Shown here piece by piece: positions 36,836 through 46,191 of a stretch of 64,000 nt of DNA. The stretch spans positions 4,879,001 to 4,943,000 of the forward strand of contig NZ_CP089979.1 of NCBI RefSeq assembly GCF_021389935.1, given 5' to 3'. Below the pieces are notes generated by a model that had not been told where the DNA came from, searched no databases, and saw only the letters and a list, made by a program, of their open reading frames with translations. The position numbers were made by a program, and so were the translations under genes. Position 1 is the stretch's first letter. The number at the start of each line of letters is the position of its first letter. The DNA is from Fulvivirga ligni (GTDB lineage: Bacteria > Bacteroidota > Bacteroidia > Cytophagales > Cyclobacteriaceae).

Positions 36836-37114
36836 GCTTATTGTGGTTTATGAGTAATGTGATTAGCGTATAAATGACTGTTTTAAAATTAGAAATTAAT
36901 TTGATTTTAACGGTAGATATCTGGAAAGACCTGAGAAAGTATTTACGTTTCAGAGAATCCTGAATGAAAAAGTTAAAAACTTATAAAATTAATGCAATTG
37001 GAGGCTAAATCGATTTTAGGAGTGCTGGAATTTTATTTTTGAGGGACTATAATGTGAAATACTGATTATAGAATGGCTAAAAATACGGGTGTTGTATTTG
37101 TCTACGGTGGCAGG

Positions 37115-37138
37115 TTTGTTGGAGATAACTCCAACAAA
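37115..37138. repeat. REP-like hairpin related to 11466-11489
   Basis: TTTGTTGGAG pairs perfectly with CTCCAACAAA around ATAA. An outer ACGGT/ACCGT pair extends the structure. Stem length, loop length and the TTTG-TGG-G pattern match the hairpin at 11466. No T tract follows. Confidence 0.6.
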
Positions 37139-37183
37139 GGCTCTGACCGTGGACTTTATATCAAATGCCTTTTTAAGTACTGG

Positions 37184-37222
37184 TGATTACGAGCGAAAAG
37201 GAGTGTAGTGAAGTAATCTCGT
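37184..37222. repeat. Degenerate REP of the GATTACGAG...GTAATCTCG type
   Basis: GATTACGAGCG and GAAGTAATCTC at the two ends form an imperfect inverted repeat. It resembles the widespread Bacteroidota REP core (ATTGCGAGCG...AAGCAATCTC) with substitutions. It lies immediately downstream of the antitoxin-like gene. Confidence 0.5.
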
Positions 37223-37264
37223 TGTGGGTGCTGAGTATATCATTTTTGGCTTGTGGGGCCCAAT

Positions 37265-37447
37265 TTATCTGAGCCATTCTGGAAGCTCTTTGTCCAGATC
37301 TTCATCGGCAATTACATCACCTGCACTAGATTGCGCAAGTCCACGATCTATCTTCTCTAAAAGGAGTAGTTCATCAATAATCTCTTCAACCGAAAATTCA
37401 TCCGGCAACTTATTAATAACATTGATTACTTTTTCTTTCGATAGCAT
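37265..37447 (-). CDS. Small antitoxin-like protein, orphan
   Basis: 60 residues: MLSKEKVINVINKLPDEFSV, then a Leu/Ile/Glu-rich helix and an acidic tail (IADEDLDKELPEWLR). The pattern KLP-x-x-F-S-(V/I)-(D/E)-E-(L/I) is typical of small antitoxins that precede RelE/ParE toxins in Bacteroidota. No toxin frame follows on the minus strand; the downstream DNA is a REP element instead. It could be a remnant of a toxin-antitoxin pair or a stand-alone protein. Confidence 0.6.
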   Translation of the reverse strand: MLSKEKVINVINKLPDEFSVEEIIDELLLLEKIDRGLAQSSAGDVIADEDLDKELPEWLR

Positions 37448-37510
37448 ATAGTCAAATATAGTTGAAGTTAATGATTATTCAATGACTGTAAAGCTGCATT
37501 CCATTCAATC

Positions 37511-37612
37511 CAGCTAGAGCATAATTGTATTTCGAGTTTATCTTCTGGGTATTTGCAATGCCTCTTAACAATCTGGCATTACAGGTGCCAATGAAAATTT
37601 ATATCGCAGTGA
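37511..37612. repeat. Palindromic intergenic element, copy 1
   Basis: A segment of about 100 bases nearly identical in layout to 37970-38080: AGCTAGA, AATTGTATT-CGAG, TTTATCTTCTGGG-ATTTGCAATGCC, TGGCATTACA--TGCCAATG and AAAATTTAT. This copy has more substitutions and lacks a clean terminal repeat. Together with copy 2 it brackets the 104-residue gene. Confidence 0.7.
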
Positions 37613-37649
37613 CATTAACATCTAGCTTAACAAAAGCCAAAGTTAAATT

Positions 37650-37964
37650 TTAGAAAGACGCCTTCCTTTTCAAATGTAAAACCTTGATTAGAACTTCAAC
37701 CTCTTCATCCGTAAAAATTAAAGTACTTTCATCTTCACCTATTATTGAGTGAACTCTTATATGACTCAGATTATATGCCAATATTCTTTCAATCAAATCT
37801 TCATAGTCAGCCCCAGAAATTTGAGAAATACGACCACGCAGCTGATAGGTCTTTAGGATATGATCATAAGATCCGACAATACTTCTGTACTTAAAGGTTT
37901 TAGATTCATCTATTATATATTTCCTATCCTTATTCTCTAGAAGTGATACTAATTTTTCCATCAT
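37650..37964 (-). CDS. Hypothetical protein bracketed by direct repeats
   Basis: 104 residues starting MMEKLVSLLENKDRKYI. It appears as a mixed alpha/beta soluble protein with charged surface, no signal peptide and no membrane helix. I do not recognise a family. Copies of the same palindromic element lie on both sides (37511-37612 and 37976-38080), which suggests the gene was acquired or mobilised as a small unit, or that the repeats simply colonised both gaps. Confidence 0.6.
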   Translation of the reverse strand: MMEKLVSLLENKDRKYIIDESKTFKYRSIVGSYDHILKTYQLRGRISQISGADYEDLIERILAYNLSHIRVHSIIGEDESTLIFTDEEVEVLIKVLHLKRKASF

Positions 37965-37975
37965 AATCAGCTAGA

Positions 37976-38080
37976 TCGCAATTGTATTGCGAGTTTATCT
38001 TCTGGGCATTTGCAATGCCACTTTAACATATACTGGCATTACAAATGCCAATGAAAATTTATGTTGTAATGGAATTGCGA
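37976..38080. repeat. Palindromic intergenic element, copy 2 (intact ends)
   Basis: 105 bases with terminal inverted repeats TCGCAATT/AATTGCGA. Inside are three further palindromes: CGCAATTGTATTGCG, GGCATTTGCAATGCC and TGGCATTACAAATGCCA. No coding capacity. The layout is that of a miniature palindromic (REP/MITE-like) element. Confidence 0.7.
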
Positions 38081-38090
38081 CAGAAATTTT

Positions 38091-38969
38091 TCAGAGTTCA
38101 ATTCCGTATTTTTTCAATGTCGTATTGAACCAACCCTTGTGTTCTTTCCATACTTGGTCAGTTCTTAATTTATTTATTGCAATATTTTTAAATTCTTCGT
38201 TCTTGCTTTCCAATAGCATTTCGATAAATGAGTGTAAATAGAAAACTTCATTTTCGGATTGAAATTTAGCTTTCGGAAAATCAGTTGTCAAATATTTATC
38301 TAATTTCTCCGAGTATTTGGATTGGTAGAATTTTGCTAAATACTCGAATGCATAAGAATTGTTTTTATCAAAAGCTAATTCCTCAATTCTTGGTAAATAA
38401 TTGTCCTTATGCTTTCTGTTTTCAAAGGTTCTATCGTAAAGCAACCAATAAACTTCTTTGTTGGAATAGATAATTATACTATCTAATTTCTCCATGATCA
38501 AGTCAGTTGCAAGAGCTTTTTTCGTTGCTAAATCTTGCTCGAAATTATTTCCTTTAACTTTTGGGGAAGCCTCAATTCTTATTTTGTTCCAATATTCGTG
38601 ATAGATAATTGAAGAAATCGGTTCAATGTCCATTATGCAACCGTCAAAAGTTTCAACCATTTCATTTTTCTGTAATTCAGCTGATAGTAACTCTGGAACA
38701 TTTCCTTTACCAGATTGAATGAGTTCAATTGAAGCGTAAGTCCGAATTGTTGGATTTTTGTGTTTTGACAATTCAGTCAGTTCTTTGTCGGATAGTTTTT
38801 TCTTTAATTCTTGGAATCTTGTGTATTGCGGACTTACCATACAGCCAATTCCAACACAATCAGATTCCACTCTGTTTACTTTAATAAGTGAATCAATCAG
38901 TTGTTCTTTTGTTTGAGAAAAACAAAGACTAATTATAAAACTAAATATTATTGCAAGCAGTTTTTTCAT
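38091..38969 (-). CDS. Secreted hypothetical protein, HEAT-like helical
   Basis: The ATG at 38969 is chosen over 39029 because it opens a signal peptide (MKKLLAIIFSFIISLCFSQ). The mature protein (about 275 residues) appears helical, with a Cys pair in SDCVGIGCMVSPQYTRF and repeat-like helices (ELTELSKHKNPTIRTYASIE) resembling HEAT repeats. No enzyme motif is seen. Base composition is more AT-rich than in the flanking ebo and leuS genes, and it sits next to the palindromic elements, hinting at recent acquisition. Function unknown. Confidence 0.7.
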   Translation of the reverse strand: MKKLLAIIFSFIISLCFSQTKEQLIDSLIKVNRVESDCVGIGCMVSPQYTRFQELKKKLSDKELTELSKHKNPTIRTYASIELIQSGKGNVPELLSAELQKNEMVETFDGCIMDIEPISSIIYHEYWNKIRIEASPKVKGNNFEQDLATKKALATDLIMEKLDSIIIYSNKEVYWLLYDRTFENRKHKDNYLPRIEELAFDKNNSYAFEYLAKFYQSKYSEKLDKYLTTDFPKAKFQSENEVFYLHSFIEMLLESKNEEFKNIAINKLRTDQVWKEHKGWFNTTLKKYGIEL

Positions 38970-39150
38970 ATTTTGGGCAACATCCAAATAAGTGACACTA
39001 AACATTCCCTTATTCGTTTTACGCACCAATCTACTCTTTTCACATCAAAACTCATAGTGCCTGCCTGGTCTACCTTAATACACACCCCCACAATCACCAC
39101 TAATAAACACATTTACTTCCGCCAACTCTTCTAATGCAATAAAATCCTGC

Positions 39151-39158
39151 TATTTTTG
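39151..39158 (+). promoter_or_regulatory. Candidate -7 element of leuS
   Basis: TATTTTTG fits TAnnTTTG and lies 26 bases before the ATG at 39185. A matching -33 TTG is not clear. Confidence 0.4.
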
Positions 39159-39184
39159 CAGCTCTGTAAACAAAACCAAGTAAA

Positions 39185-42107
39185 ATGGCAGAATATAATT
39201 TCAGCGAAATAGAAAAAAAAATGGCAGCAATACTGGGCTGACAACGATACTTATAAAGCCTCTGTAGATCCTTCAAAACCTAAATTTTATGCTCTGGATA
39301 TGTTTCCTTATCCATCAGGAGCAGGATTGCACGTGGGCCACCCGCTGGGATATATTGCTTCGGATATTGTGTCTCGCTTCAAAAAATTGAAGGGATATAA
39401 TGTGCTACACCCTATGGGATTTGATGCTTTCGGTCTGCCGGCAGAGCAGTATGCTATCCAAACCGGGCAGCACCCTGCTATTACTACAGAAGAGAATATT
39501 AAAAGATATAAAGAGCAGCTTCGCAACATCGGCTTCTCCTTTGATTGGAACAAGGAAGTGCGCACTTCTGATCCTAAGTTCTACAAATGGACGCAGTGGA
39601 TCTTTATGCAGTTGTTTAGCAGCTATTACAATAACGATACGGATAAGGCAGAATCTATCGAGAGCCTGGTAAGCATCTTTGAAACTAAAGGCAATGCAAC
39701 GGTAAACGCTGCCTGCGATGAGGATACTCCATCATTCACTGCCGAAGAGTGGAAAGGATTTTCTGAAAAAGAGCAGCAAGACATCTTATTAAAATACAGA
39801 CTCTCCTACCTGGCTGACACTACGGTAAACTGGTGTCCGGCATTAGGCACTGTGCTTTCTAACGATGAGGTCAAAGACGGCTTCTCTGAAAGAGGTGGCC
39901 ACCCTGTGGTAAGAAAGAAAATGATGCAGTGGATGATGCGCATCACGGCTTATGCCGAAAGATTATTGACTGGCCTTGAAACCATTGACTGGCCAGAGCC
40001 TTTGAAAGAAATGCAGCGTAACTGGATTGGTAAATCCATGGGTGCTGAGCTGGACTTCAAAGTGGATGGTCATGATATTGATATTACAGTTTTCACCACC
40101 AGAATAGATACCATTTTTGGCGTTACTTACCTGGCTTTAGCTCCGGAAAGTGATTTGGTAAAACAGTTGGTAACTGATGACCAGAAAGAGGAAGTAATGG
40201 CTTACGCTGAAAAAGCGGGTAACCGATCTGAGCGTGAGCGTATGACTGATGTGAAGACCATTACCGGTGCATTTACTGGTGCTTATGCTATTCATCCGTT
40301 CAGCGGTGAAAAGGTTCAAATCTGGGTAGCTGACTATGTATTAGCCGGTTATGGAACAGGTGCAGTTATGGCCGTTCCTGCTGGTGATCAGCGTGATTAT
40401 GACTTCGCTAAGCACTTTGACTTGCCGATCATTCCAATCATTGAAGGTGCCAATATAGAAAAGGCCGCTGATCCTACCAAAGAGGGTAAAATGATGAACT
40501 CTGATTTCCTCAATGGCCTTTCTCCTAAAGAAGCCATCTTAAAAGGAATTGAAGAGCTGGAGAAACGTGGCATTGGTAAAGGCAAGACCAACTACAGAAT
40601 GCGTGATGCTATTTTCACGCGCCAGAGATATTGGGGTGAGCCTCTTCCTGTATATTACAAAGACGGAAGTCCATATTTGATGGACACTGATAAGTTGCCA
40701 TTAGTACTGCCTGAAATTGATAAATATTTACCAACAGTAGACGGAGAGCCGCCATTAGGCCGTGCTAAAGACTGGACCACAGAAAGCGGTGATCCTATCG
40801 AAATGAGCACTATGCCGGGCTGGGCAGGATCTAGCTGGTACTTCTTCCGCTACATGGATGCTCATAATGATGAGGCCTTTGTAAGCAAAGAAGCTCAGGA
40901 ATACTGGGAAAATGTTGACTTATACATCGGTGGATCAGAACATGCTACCGGTCACTTATTATACTCAAGATTCTGGACCAAATTCTTATATGATCAGGGT
41001 TATGTTACTGTAGAGGAGCCTTTCAAAAAGCTCATCAACCAGGGTATGATCCAGGGTGTGTCTAGCCTGGTTTATAGACTTACTTTAGAATATAATGGTT
41101 CTTCGGAAGGCCAAAAGCCAGAGATTTATATTTCCAAAGGCATTGTTGATAAGATCAAAAAATCAAATCTGACTAATGCTGAAAAAGGTATTATTGAAAA
41201 GTTAATCACAGAAGGCATTGAGGCTTTCAACCAAAAGAATGGCACTGACTTCTCAGCGGTAGAGATCAACTTCAATCAGATCTCTCCTATCCATGTGGAC
41301 ATTAGCATGGTATACAACGATGAGCTTGATGTAGAAGCCTTCAAAAACTGGAGAGCAGAGTTGAAAGATGCCATCATCATCCCAGAGGCCAATCAAAAGT
41401 ACCTTTGTGGTTCTGAGGTGGAGAAGATGTCGAAGTCTAAATACAATGTGGTAAACCCTGACGATATCATAGAAAAGTATGGTGCAGATACCTTGAGATT
41501 GTATGAAATGTTCTTAGGACCTTTGGAGCAATTTAAGCCATGGAATACTAACGGTATAGATGGTGTATTTAAGTTCTTAAGAAGATTCTGGAACCTGTTC
41601 CATGATGATAATGACAATTTCTTCGTGTCCACAGAAAAAGCCACTAAAGAAGAGTTAAAAGTACTTCACAAAACCATCAAAAAAGCTCAGGAAGACATTG
41701 AGAAATACTCATTCAATACTTCCGTAAGTGAGTTTATGATCTGCGTGAATGAACTTACCTCATTGAAGTGTAACAAAGCTGAGATACTTGAGCAGCTAGT
41801 GATAGTGATAGCACCATATGCCCCTCACATTGCTGAAGAGCTATGGAGCAAGCTAGGTCACGTAACCAGTGTAACTACAGCGCAGTTCCCAGCTTATGAT
41901 GAAAGCTATTTGGTAGAAGATGCTCATGAGTACCCAGTATCTGTAAATGGTAGAATGAGAGCTAAAATGTCGTTCCCAACTGACATGCCAAGAGAAGAAA
42001 TCGAAAAGCAAGTATTGGCTTCAGAGATAATTCAGAAGTGGCTGGAAGGCAAGAAACCAAAACAGGTGATCGTAGTTCCAAAGAGAATAGTTAATGTAGT
42101 GATATAA
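39185..42107 (+). CDS. leuS: Leucyl-tRNA synthetase, frameshifted at an A9 run near the start
   Basis: Charges tRNA-Leu with leucine; class Ia synthetase. The natural start is the ATG at 39185 ([11 protein letters not shown]), but this frame reaches TGA at codon 19. From TGG at 39222 the neighbouring frame continues as [20 protein letters not shown] and on to the normal enzyme. Nine A residues (39213-39221) stand where eight would keep one frame. The rest is complete: HVGH in [10 protein letters not shown], the editing domain, and KMSKS in [14 protein letters not shown]. From the internal ATG at 39300 only 935 residues would be made, lacking the N-terminal strand before the HIGH motif. No other leuS is in the window. 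A strong terminator follows. Confidence 0.93.
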
Positions 42108-42130
42108 ACTACTGACTAATAAATAAATAG

Positions 42131-42166
42131 AAAGTGCTTCACTCAAAAAGTGAGGCACTTTTTTTT
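42131..42166 (+). terminator. Terminator of leuS
   Basis: AAAGTGCTTCACT pairs with AGTGAGGCACTTT (one G-U pair) around a short A-rich loop, followed by a run of T. The left flank is A-rich, so it may also act on the minus strand. Confidence 0.9.
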
Positions 42167-42171
42167 ATGGG

Positions 42172-42206
42172 CAAAAAAGCAATAAGCCATCCTTACAGAT
42201 GGCTTA
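42172..42206 (-). terminator. Terminator of the minus-strand lipoprotein gene
   Basis: On the minus strand, TAAGCCATC and GATGGCTTA form a perfect 9-bp stem with a six-base loop, followed by TTGC and a run of six T. Confidence 0.75.
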
Positions 42207-42233
42207 CTAGGTTCAACCGTATATCACCTAAAC

Positions 42234-44210
42234 TTAATGCATTAGCCTTACTGAAGAAAAGGCCCCTTTGATGTCTTTTTCACTGATGGAAATGATGTTT
42301 TCACCATTCTCCTTTCTTTCTCCTTTCCATATCAGCATTTTATCACCTGATTTATTGATAAACATGATTTCATCTCCCTCTTCGCGTTTTACCAGTGTGG
42401 CTGCCCCAACTTCGGTAAATAAATTCCCAGAATCTCCTCCCGGAAAATCATCGTTCACCTGAGCTGGATCATGTACAAATGAACCATCTGCACTTACTGT
42501 CCTGGTTCTCAAAAAGATGGCACCATCTTCTGAAAAAAGCAGCGAGCTACGGCTACCAATGTTAGCTGGCAGTCTAACCGCCGCGCTTATCCCTTGATTA
42601 TCAAAAGCAAAGAAAGAATTTGATTGAAAATAATTTTTGACATTGGTGACAGCACCGCTAATATAAAAACCGACAGCTCCTTCTGGTAAAACTCCATCTT
42701 CCAGTTCAGTGCTGATATGAAATTCTTGCACAGCTTCCGTATTCTTTTCAAATAATGCTATGACTCCATCATTTCCTGGCTGAAAGGCGGCTTCCACAGA
42801 ATTCAAATCACTAATGCCGAGGGGTCCTGAGGGATCATTGTGGTCATACATACCTAAAACTTTAGCAGAGCCAACATGATAAACAGCATACTTCTTGCCT
42901 GTGGAGTTGTACACTACGATGGTTCTGCCTACTAAATTAAAAGCGGCACCTATATAATCATCCTCACCAAAAATATCAACAAGGTTTTCATAGCCACGAT
43001 CAGGCAGGAAGCCAACCAGATCACACTCAGTGACTAAATATTCTATTTCCAGATTAGCACCTACTACCTGTTCTGGATTCTTCAAACTTCTTATCTCATA
43101 AAAAAGTGGTTGAGCAGTTTCTAAACTCGCAACCTTCGAAACCTTATCAGCCAATTCATTTAAGTTGGTCTCTCCTTTCAAATCAAACCCTTCTGAAGCA
43201 CCGCCAAAACCAATCGCCTTTATTTTAAAATCTGTTAATGAGTTAAAAGCATCTTCTTGAATAAGGCCGTTACCTTCTTCACCAAAGTTAGAAAAACCAT
43301 CTTCAACAGCTGAATTCAGCTCAGCTCTACTGCTTGTTGTTTCAATTAAAACAAAGAATGCCCTTCCATATGTTATAGAGGAAATATATGCAGCTGGATT
43401 ATCCGCATCAATAAACTGCTTTAGATCTTTGGGAGTAACGTTATTTTGGAAAAGACTTTCAATATTTTCCGGCAGTTCATATTCCGTAGAATACATGACC
43501 TGCTCCAATTTAATCAAGGCTCTCTGATATAAATTATCTACACTGATAGCCAAATCTGTTGCCGATTGCACCCTGAAAATTTCAGGCCTAATCCCCAGCT
43601 CCACGGCTAATTGATCCTGATCATAAATATCTATGATCTCTAAATCATATTTATTAGTGTTTATTAATTCATCCGAAAGAGCCTGACTTATAGCCTCTTT
43701 CACTTGTATTCCTGTCATTTCAGAAACATTAATCAACTGAGATTTTCCCTCCTCCTCGAAGGTTAATTTGAAACTTCCACCAGCACGTTCTAGCGGGATG
43801 TCAGCTAGATTTGATTCTAAAAGAGATTGCCCTTGTATTAAATTACCTGGGAAAACTTCCTCCACATTAGGGCTCAAGCAGCGGAATACTCCGACACCAT
43901 TTCTCAGTCTTACCTTTTGAGTGGCACAATCAAACTTCTCGGTAATTCCCTCTTCATTTACACTCTGGCCAACAAATGCCATCGGATCACCTAAAGTAAC
44001 CTTATCCTTGAGCAAGGTGAAGTCACCAAAATCCTTTCCCAGAGCCACAACTTCATCAAAAGAAAGTACCTCTCCATCTTTATCCGGGAGATTTGGAGTA
44101 TCAGGATCTACCTGATCATCTGATCCACAACTGATAAAAAGGAGTAAATAAAAACAGGTAAAAAGTAAAGAGTGGTTTCCCGTGAGTTGATTTTTAATCG
44201 AAGAAATCAT
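42234..44210 (-). CDS. Large lipoprotein of unknown function
   Basis: The ATG at 44210 is preferred over 44258 because it opens a lipoprotein signal ending LLLFISC, followed by GSDDQVDPDTPNLPDKDG. The protein has about 658 residues. The N-terminal half contains a region resembling a thiol-activated cytolysin core (GRAFFVLIETTSSRAELNSA, GGASEGFDLKGETNLNEL). The C-terminal half (about 430-650) has repeated strand motifs with internal similarity (GKKYAVYHVGS, NGENIISISEKDIKGAF). Cytolysin resemblance is from memory of the family and not certain; the undecapeptide cannot be located. It stands alone with its own terminator. Confidence 0.65.
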   Translation of the reverse strand: MISSIKNQLTGNHSLLFTCFYLLLFISCGSDDQVDPDTPNLPDKDGEVLSFDEVVALGKDFGDFTLLKDKVTLGDPMAFVGQSVNEEGITEKFDCATQKVRLRNGVGVFRCLSPNVEEVFPGNLIQGQSLLESNLADIPLERAGGSFKLTFEEEGKSQLINVSEMTGIQVKEAISQALSDELINTNKYDLEIIDIYDQDQLAVELGIRPEIFRVQSATDLAISVDNLYQRALIKLEQVMYSTEYELPENIESLFQNNVTPKDLKQFIDADNPAAYISSITYGRAFFVLIETTSSRAELNSAVEDGFSNFGEEGNGLIQEDAFNSLTDFKIKAIGFGGASEGFDLKGETNLNELADKVSKVASLETAQPLFYEIRSLKNPEQVVGANLEIEYLVTECDLVGFLPDRGYENLVDIFGEDDYIGAAFNLVGRTIVVYNSTGKKYAVYHVGSAKVLGMYDHNDPSGPLGISDLNSVEAAFQPGNDGVIALFEKNTEAVQEFHISTELEDGVLPEGAVGFYISGAVTNVKNYFQSNSFFAFDNQGISAAVRLPANIGSRSSLLFSEDGAIFLRTRTVSADGSFVHDPAQVNDDFPGGDSGNLFTEVGAATLVKREEGDEIMFINKSGDKMLIWKGERKENGENIISISEKDIKGAFSSVRLMH

Positions 44211-44321
44211 TAATATATCTGTATCTAATTCTTGGGCAAAATTAGACTCCAGACTCATTGATAGGCTATCATAAATCCGTCAAATGATGACATATTTCCG
44301 ACATATCGCCCGCATGGGATG

Positions 44322-44885
44322 TCAAAAGCTCATCAGATCCCCAGCCAACAAAGAATAGATTTCACTATCCAGATAATGGCCATTATAGAAGTAATTTTCT
44401 CTAAAATAAGCCTCCTTCACAAAGCCCAATTTCAAAAGCAATTTCCTTGATGGCTCATTTTCCGGATTAATATTGGCTTCCACACTATGTAAATCCATTG
44501 CATCAAACCCAAAATGAAGTACTGCCTGCAACGCCTCATGCATCAACCCTTTACCCCAGAAAGCCGGCAACAGAATATACCCTATTTCACCTCTGGAATT
44601 ATGCTTGTCAAGCTTCCAAAAGCTCACATCTCCGATAAATTGTTTAGAAACCTTATCTTCAATCACCCAGAAAACCCCATCACCTTTTTCATAGGCATTG
44701 ATGTTATTTTGCACGAACCGCTCAGATTCTTCCTGCGAGGCATGATCATCAGAGTCCATATATTTCATCACTGCCTTATCAGTTCTTAGCTCATATATGC
44801 TTGGAGCATCAGAAAGCTGAAAAGATCTCAGTAAAAGTCTTTCTGTTGCTAAGATGGGAAAGCTATTAAAAGGTAAAGTTTTCAT
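44322..44885 (-). CDS. GNAT family N-acetyltransferase (RimJ/RimL-like)
   Basis: 187 residues. The start LATERLLLRSFQLSDAPSIYELRTD is the usual beginning of RimJ/RimL-type acetyltransferases. The acetyl-CoA site region GEIGYILLPAFWGKGLMHEAL and the C-terminal SVEANINPENEPSRKLLLKLGFVKEA are intact. It transfers an acetyl group from acetyl-CoA to an amine, possibly a protein N-terminus or a small molecule. It starts three bases after the EamA gene stop, so it is co-transcribed with that exporter. Confidence 0.93.
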   Translation of the reverse strand: MKTLPFNSFPILATERLLLRSFQLSDAPSIYELRTDKAVMKYMDSDDHASQEESERFVQNNINAYEKGDGVFWVIEDKVSKQFIGDVSFWKLDKHNSRGEIGYILLPAFWGKGLMHEALQAVLHFGFDAMDLHSVEANINPENEPSRKLLLKLGFVKEAYFRENYFYNGHYLDSEIYSLLAGDLMSF

Positions 44886-44888
44886 CAG

Positions 44889-45800
44889 CTAAGCCTTTCT
44901 ATTTTGCCTACTGATAAAGATTACAGCAACAATCACCACCAGTGATCCTGCCATTTGAATCAAGGTAAAGAGCTCACCCAGAAACAGATACGCAAGTATA
45001 ATAGTTGAAACAGGCCCTAGACTCCCTATAATGGACACATTGGAGGCGCCTATCTGCTTTATGGCATAGGAAATCAGATATGAAGGTATAACGGTTGAGA
45101 TAATAGCCATGGCAAATCCAATCCAGTAAACCTGAACCGGGTAATCCATAATATGATGATCACCCCCTGTTACACTAAAGTGAATGATGACGCCCACACA
45201 AGCCATCATCATGGCATACGAAGTAAATAAAACCGCCCCCACCTTAGGAATCAGATAACCGCTTCCAACCAGGTATGAGGCATAGGTAATGGCACTCAAT
45301 AAGATAAGTCCACCACCAAGTATGAGCTGAGCATCATCCTGCTCAGAAATAATTAACTCCTGACTGAAGGCTATGATGATACCCACGTAACTAATGACAA
45401 TAGCTATAATCTGCTCCCTGGATGGTCTCTTCTTGAAGAATATCCAGGTAATCAATATCACCAGAGTGGGATAAATGAATAAAATAATGCGTTCAAGACT
45501 GGCTTTTATATATTGGAGACCAAGGAAATCAAACAAGCTGGCGAGATAATAGCCAATAAGTCCGAAAACCAGCAGCCATATATAATCATTGCAAGTGAGA
45601 TTGTTCTTCTTATTCCTTCCTTTTACCAAAGCAATGATCAGGTAGACCGGAAGCGCAAAACTCATACGAAGCAATAGCAAAGGAACTGCCTCAATATCAT
45701 ACTGATAAGCCAGCTTTACCATTACCGCTTTGGCAGAAAAGAAAACCACCCCAATAACAGCTACTGAGATGGCAATAAGATTATTGTTCGGGGTTTTCAA
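44889..45800 (-). CDS. EamA family (DMT) transporter
   Basis: 303 residues with about ten membrane helices in two EamA halves (about 10-145 and 155-295). Typical stretches: LLLLRMSFALPVYLIIALV and GASNVSIIGSLGPVSTIILAYLFLGE. The frame starts with TTG at 45800; no ATG lies upstream in frame, and the next internal Met at residue 27 would remove part of helix 1. The TTG overlaps a TATATTTG that also looks like a -7 element, so the true start may be uncertain. The substrate is unknown. Adjacent GNAT gene suggests a detoxification or export pair. Confidence 0.9.
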   Translation of the reverse strand: MKTPNNNLIAISVAVIGVVFFSAKAVMVKLAYQYDIEAVPLLLLRMSFALPVYLIIALVKGRNKKNNLTCNDYIWLLVFGLIGYYLASLFDFLGLQYIKASLERIILFIYPTLVILITWIFFKKRPSREQIIAIVISYVGIIIAFSQELIISEQDDAQLILGGGLILLSAITYASYLVGSGYLIPKVGAVLFTSYAMMMACVGVIIHFSVTGGDHHIMDYPVQVYWIGFAMAIISTVIPSYLISYAIKQIGASNVSIIGSLGPVSTIILAYLFLGELFTLIQMAGSLVVIVAVIFISRQNRKA

Positions 45801-45827
45801 ATATAAAATTGATGTAAGAGGCTATAC

Positions 45828-46178
45828 TTACCCACCTACCCTTTTGGCTCCATAGCCGTCTTTTTTAAGAATTTCAAGCACCTTGTCTCTAAAGTCTCCT
45901 TGGATTAGGATCTCACCATCTTTGACTGATCCGCCTACTCCACATTTTGACTTTAGTACCTTACCTAGTTCCTTCAGGTCGTCTTGTGTTCCGATGAAGC
46001 CTGTAATTAAAGTCACTTGTTTGCCTCCTCGAGCCTTTTTATCCAGCTGCACTTTGAGGTTTTGCTGTGAGGGATCGAGCGTTTCATCCTCTGCATCGCC
46101 CTCATACTGATAATCAAAATCATCATTGGTGCTATATACTACACCATCTCTATTCTTCCAGTTATTCTTCTTCGCCAT
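45828..46178 (-). CDS. yciH: SUI1/eIF1-like translation factor YciH
   Basis: 116 residues. The C-terminal SUI1 domain (about 40-115) has the conserved [33 protein letters not shown] and [14 protein letters not shown] stretches. Bacterial YciH resembles eukaryotic eIF1 and is thought to affect start-site fidelity or stress translation. The N-terminus is a charged extension of about 40 residues. It lies 13 bases after the PorP/SprF gene stop on the same strand. Confidence 0.94.
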   Translation of the reverse strand: MAKKNNWKNRDGVVYSTNDDFDYQYEGDAEDETLDPSQQNLKVQLDKKARGGKQVTLITGFIGTQDDLKELGKVLKSKCGVGGSVKDGEILIQGDFRDKVLEILKKDGYGAKRVGG

Positions 46179-46191
46179 TTTGTTTCAGTTA

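Larger units (their letters stand above)
36836..37264. other. Intergenic region with REP-like elements, no gene seen
   Basis: 429 bases upstream of eboA and downstream of the antitoxin-like gene. The left half is AT-rich and should hold the ebo promoter. The right half holds two palindromic elements described separately at 37115 and 37184. No convincing frame is seen. Confidence 0.55.

Noticed and set aside
36836-37264. Toxin gene downstream of the antitoxin-like ORF
   Set aside because: The minus-strand translation after 37265 shows no RelE/ParE motif and meets REP-like palindromes.
39300-39302. ATG at 39300 as the true start of LeuRS
   Set aside because: It would delete the conserved N-terminal strand; the in-frame upstream codons from 39222 encode normal LeuRS sequence.
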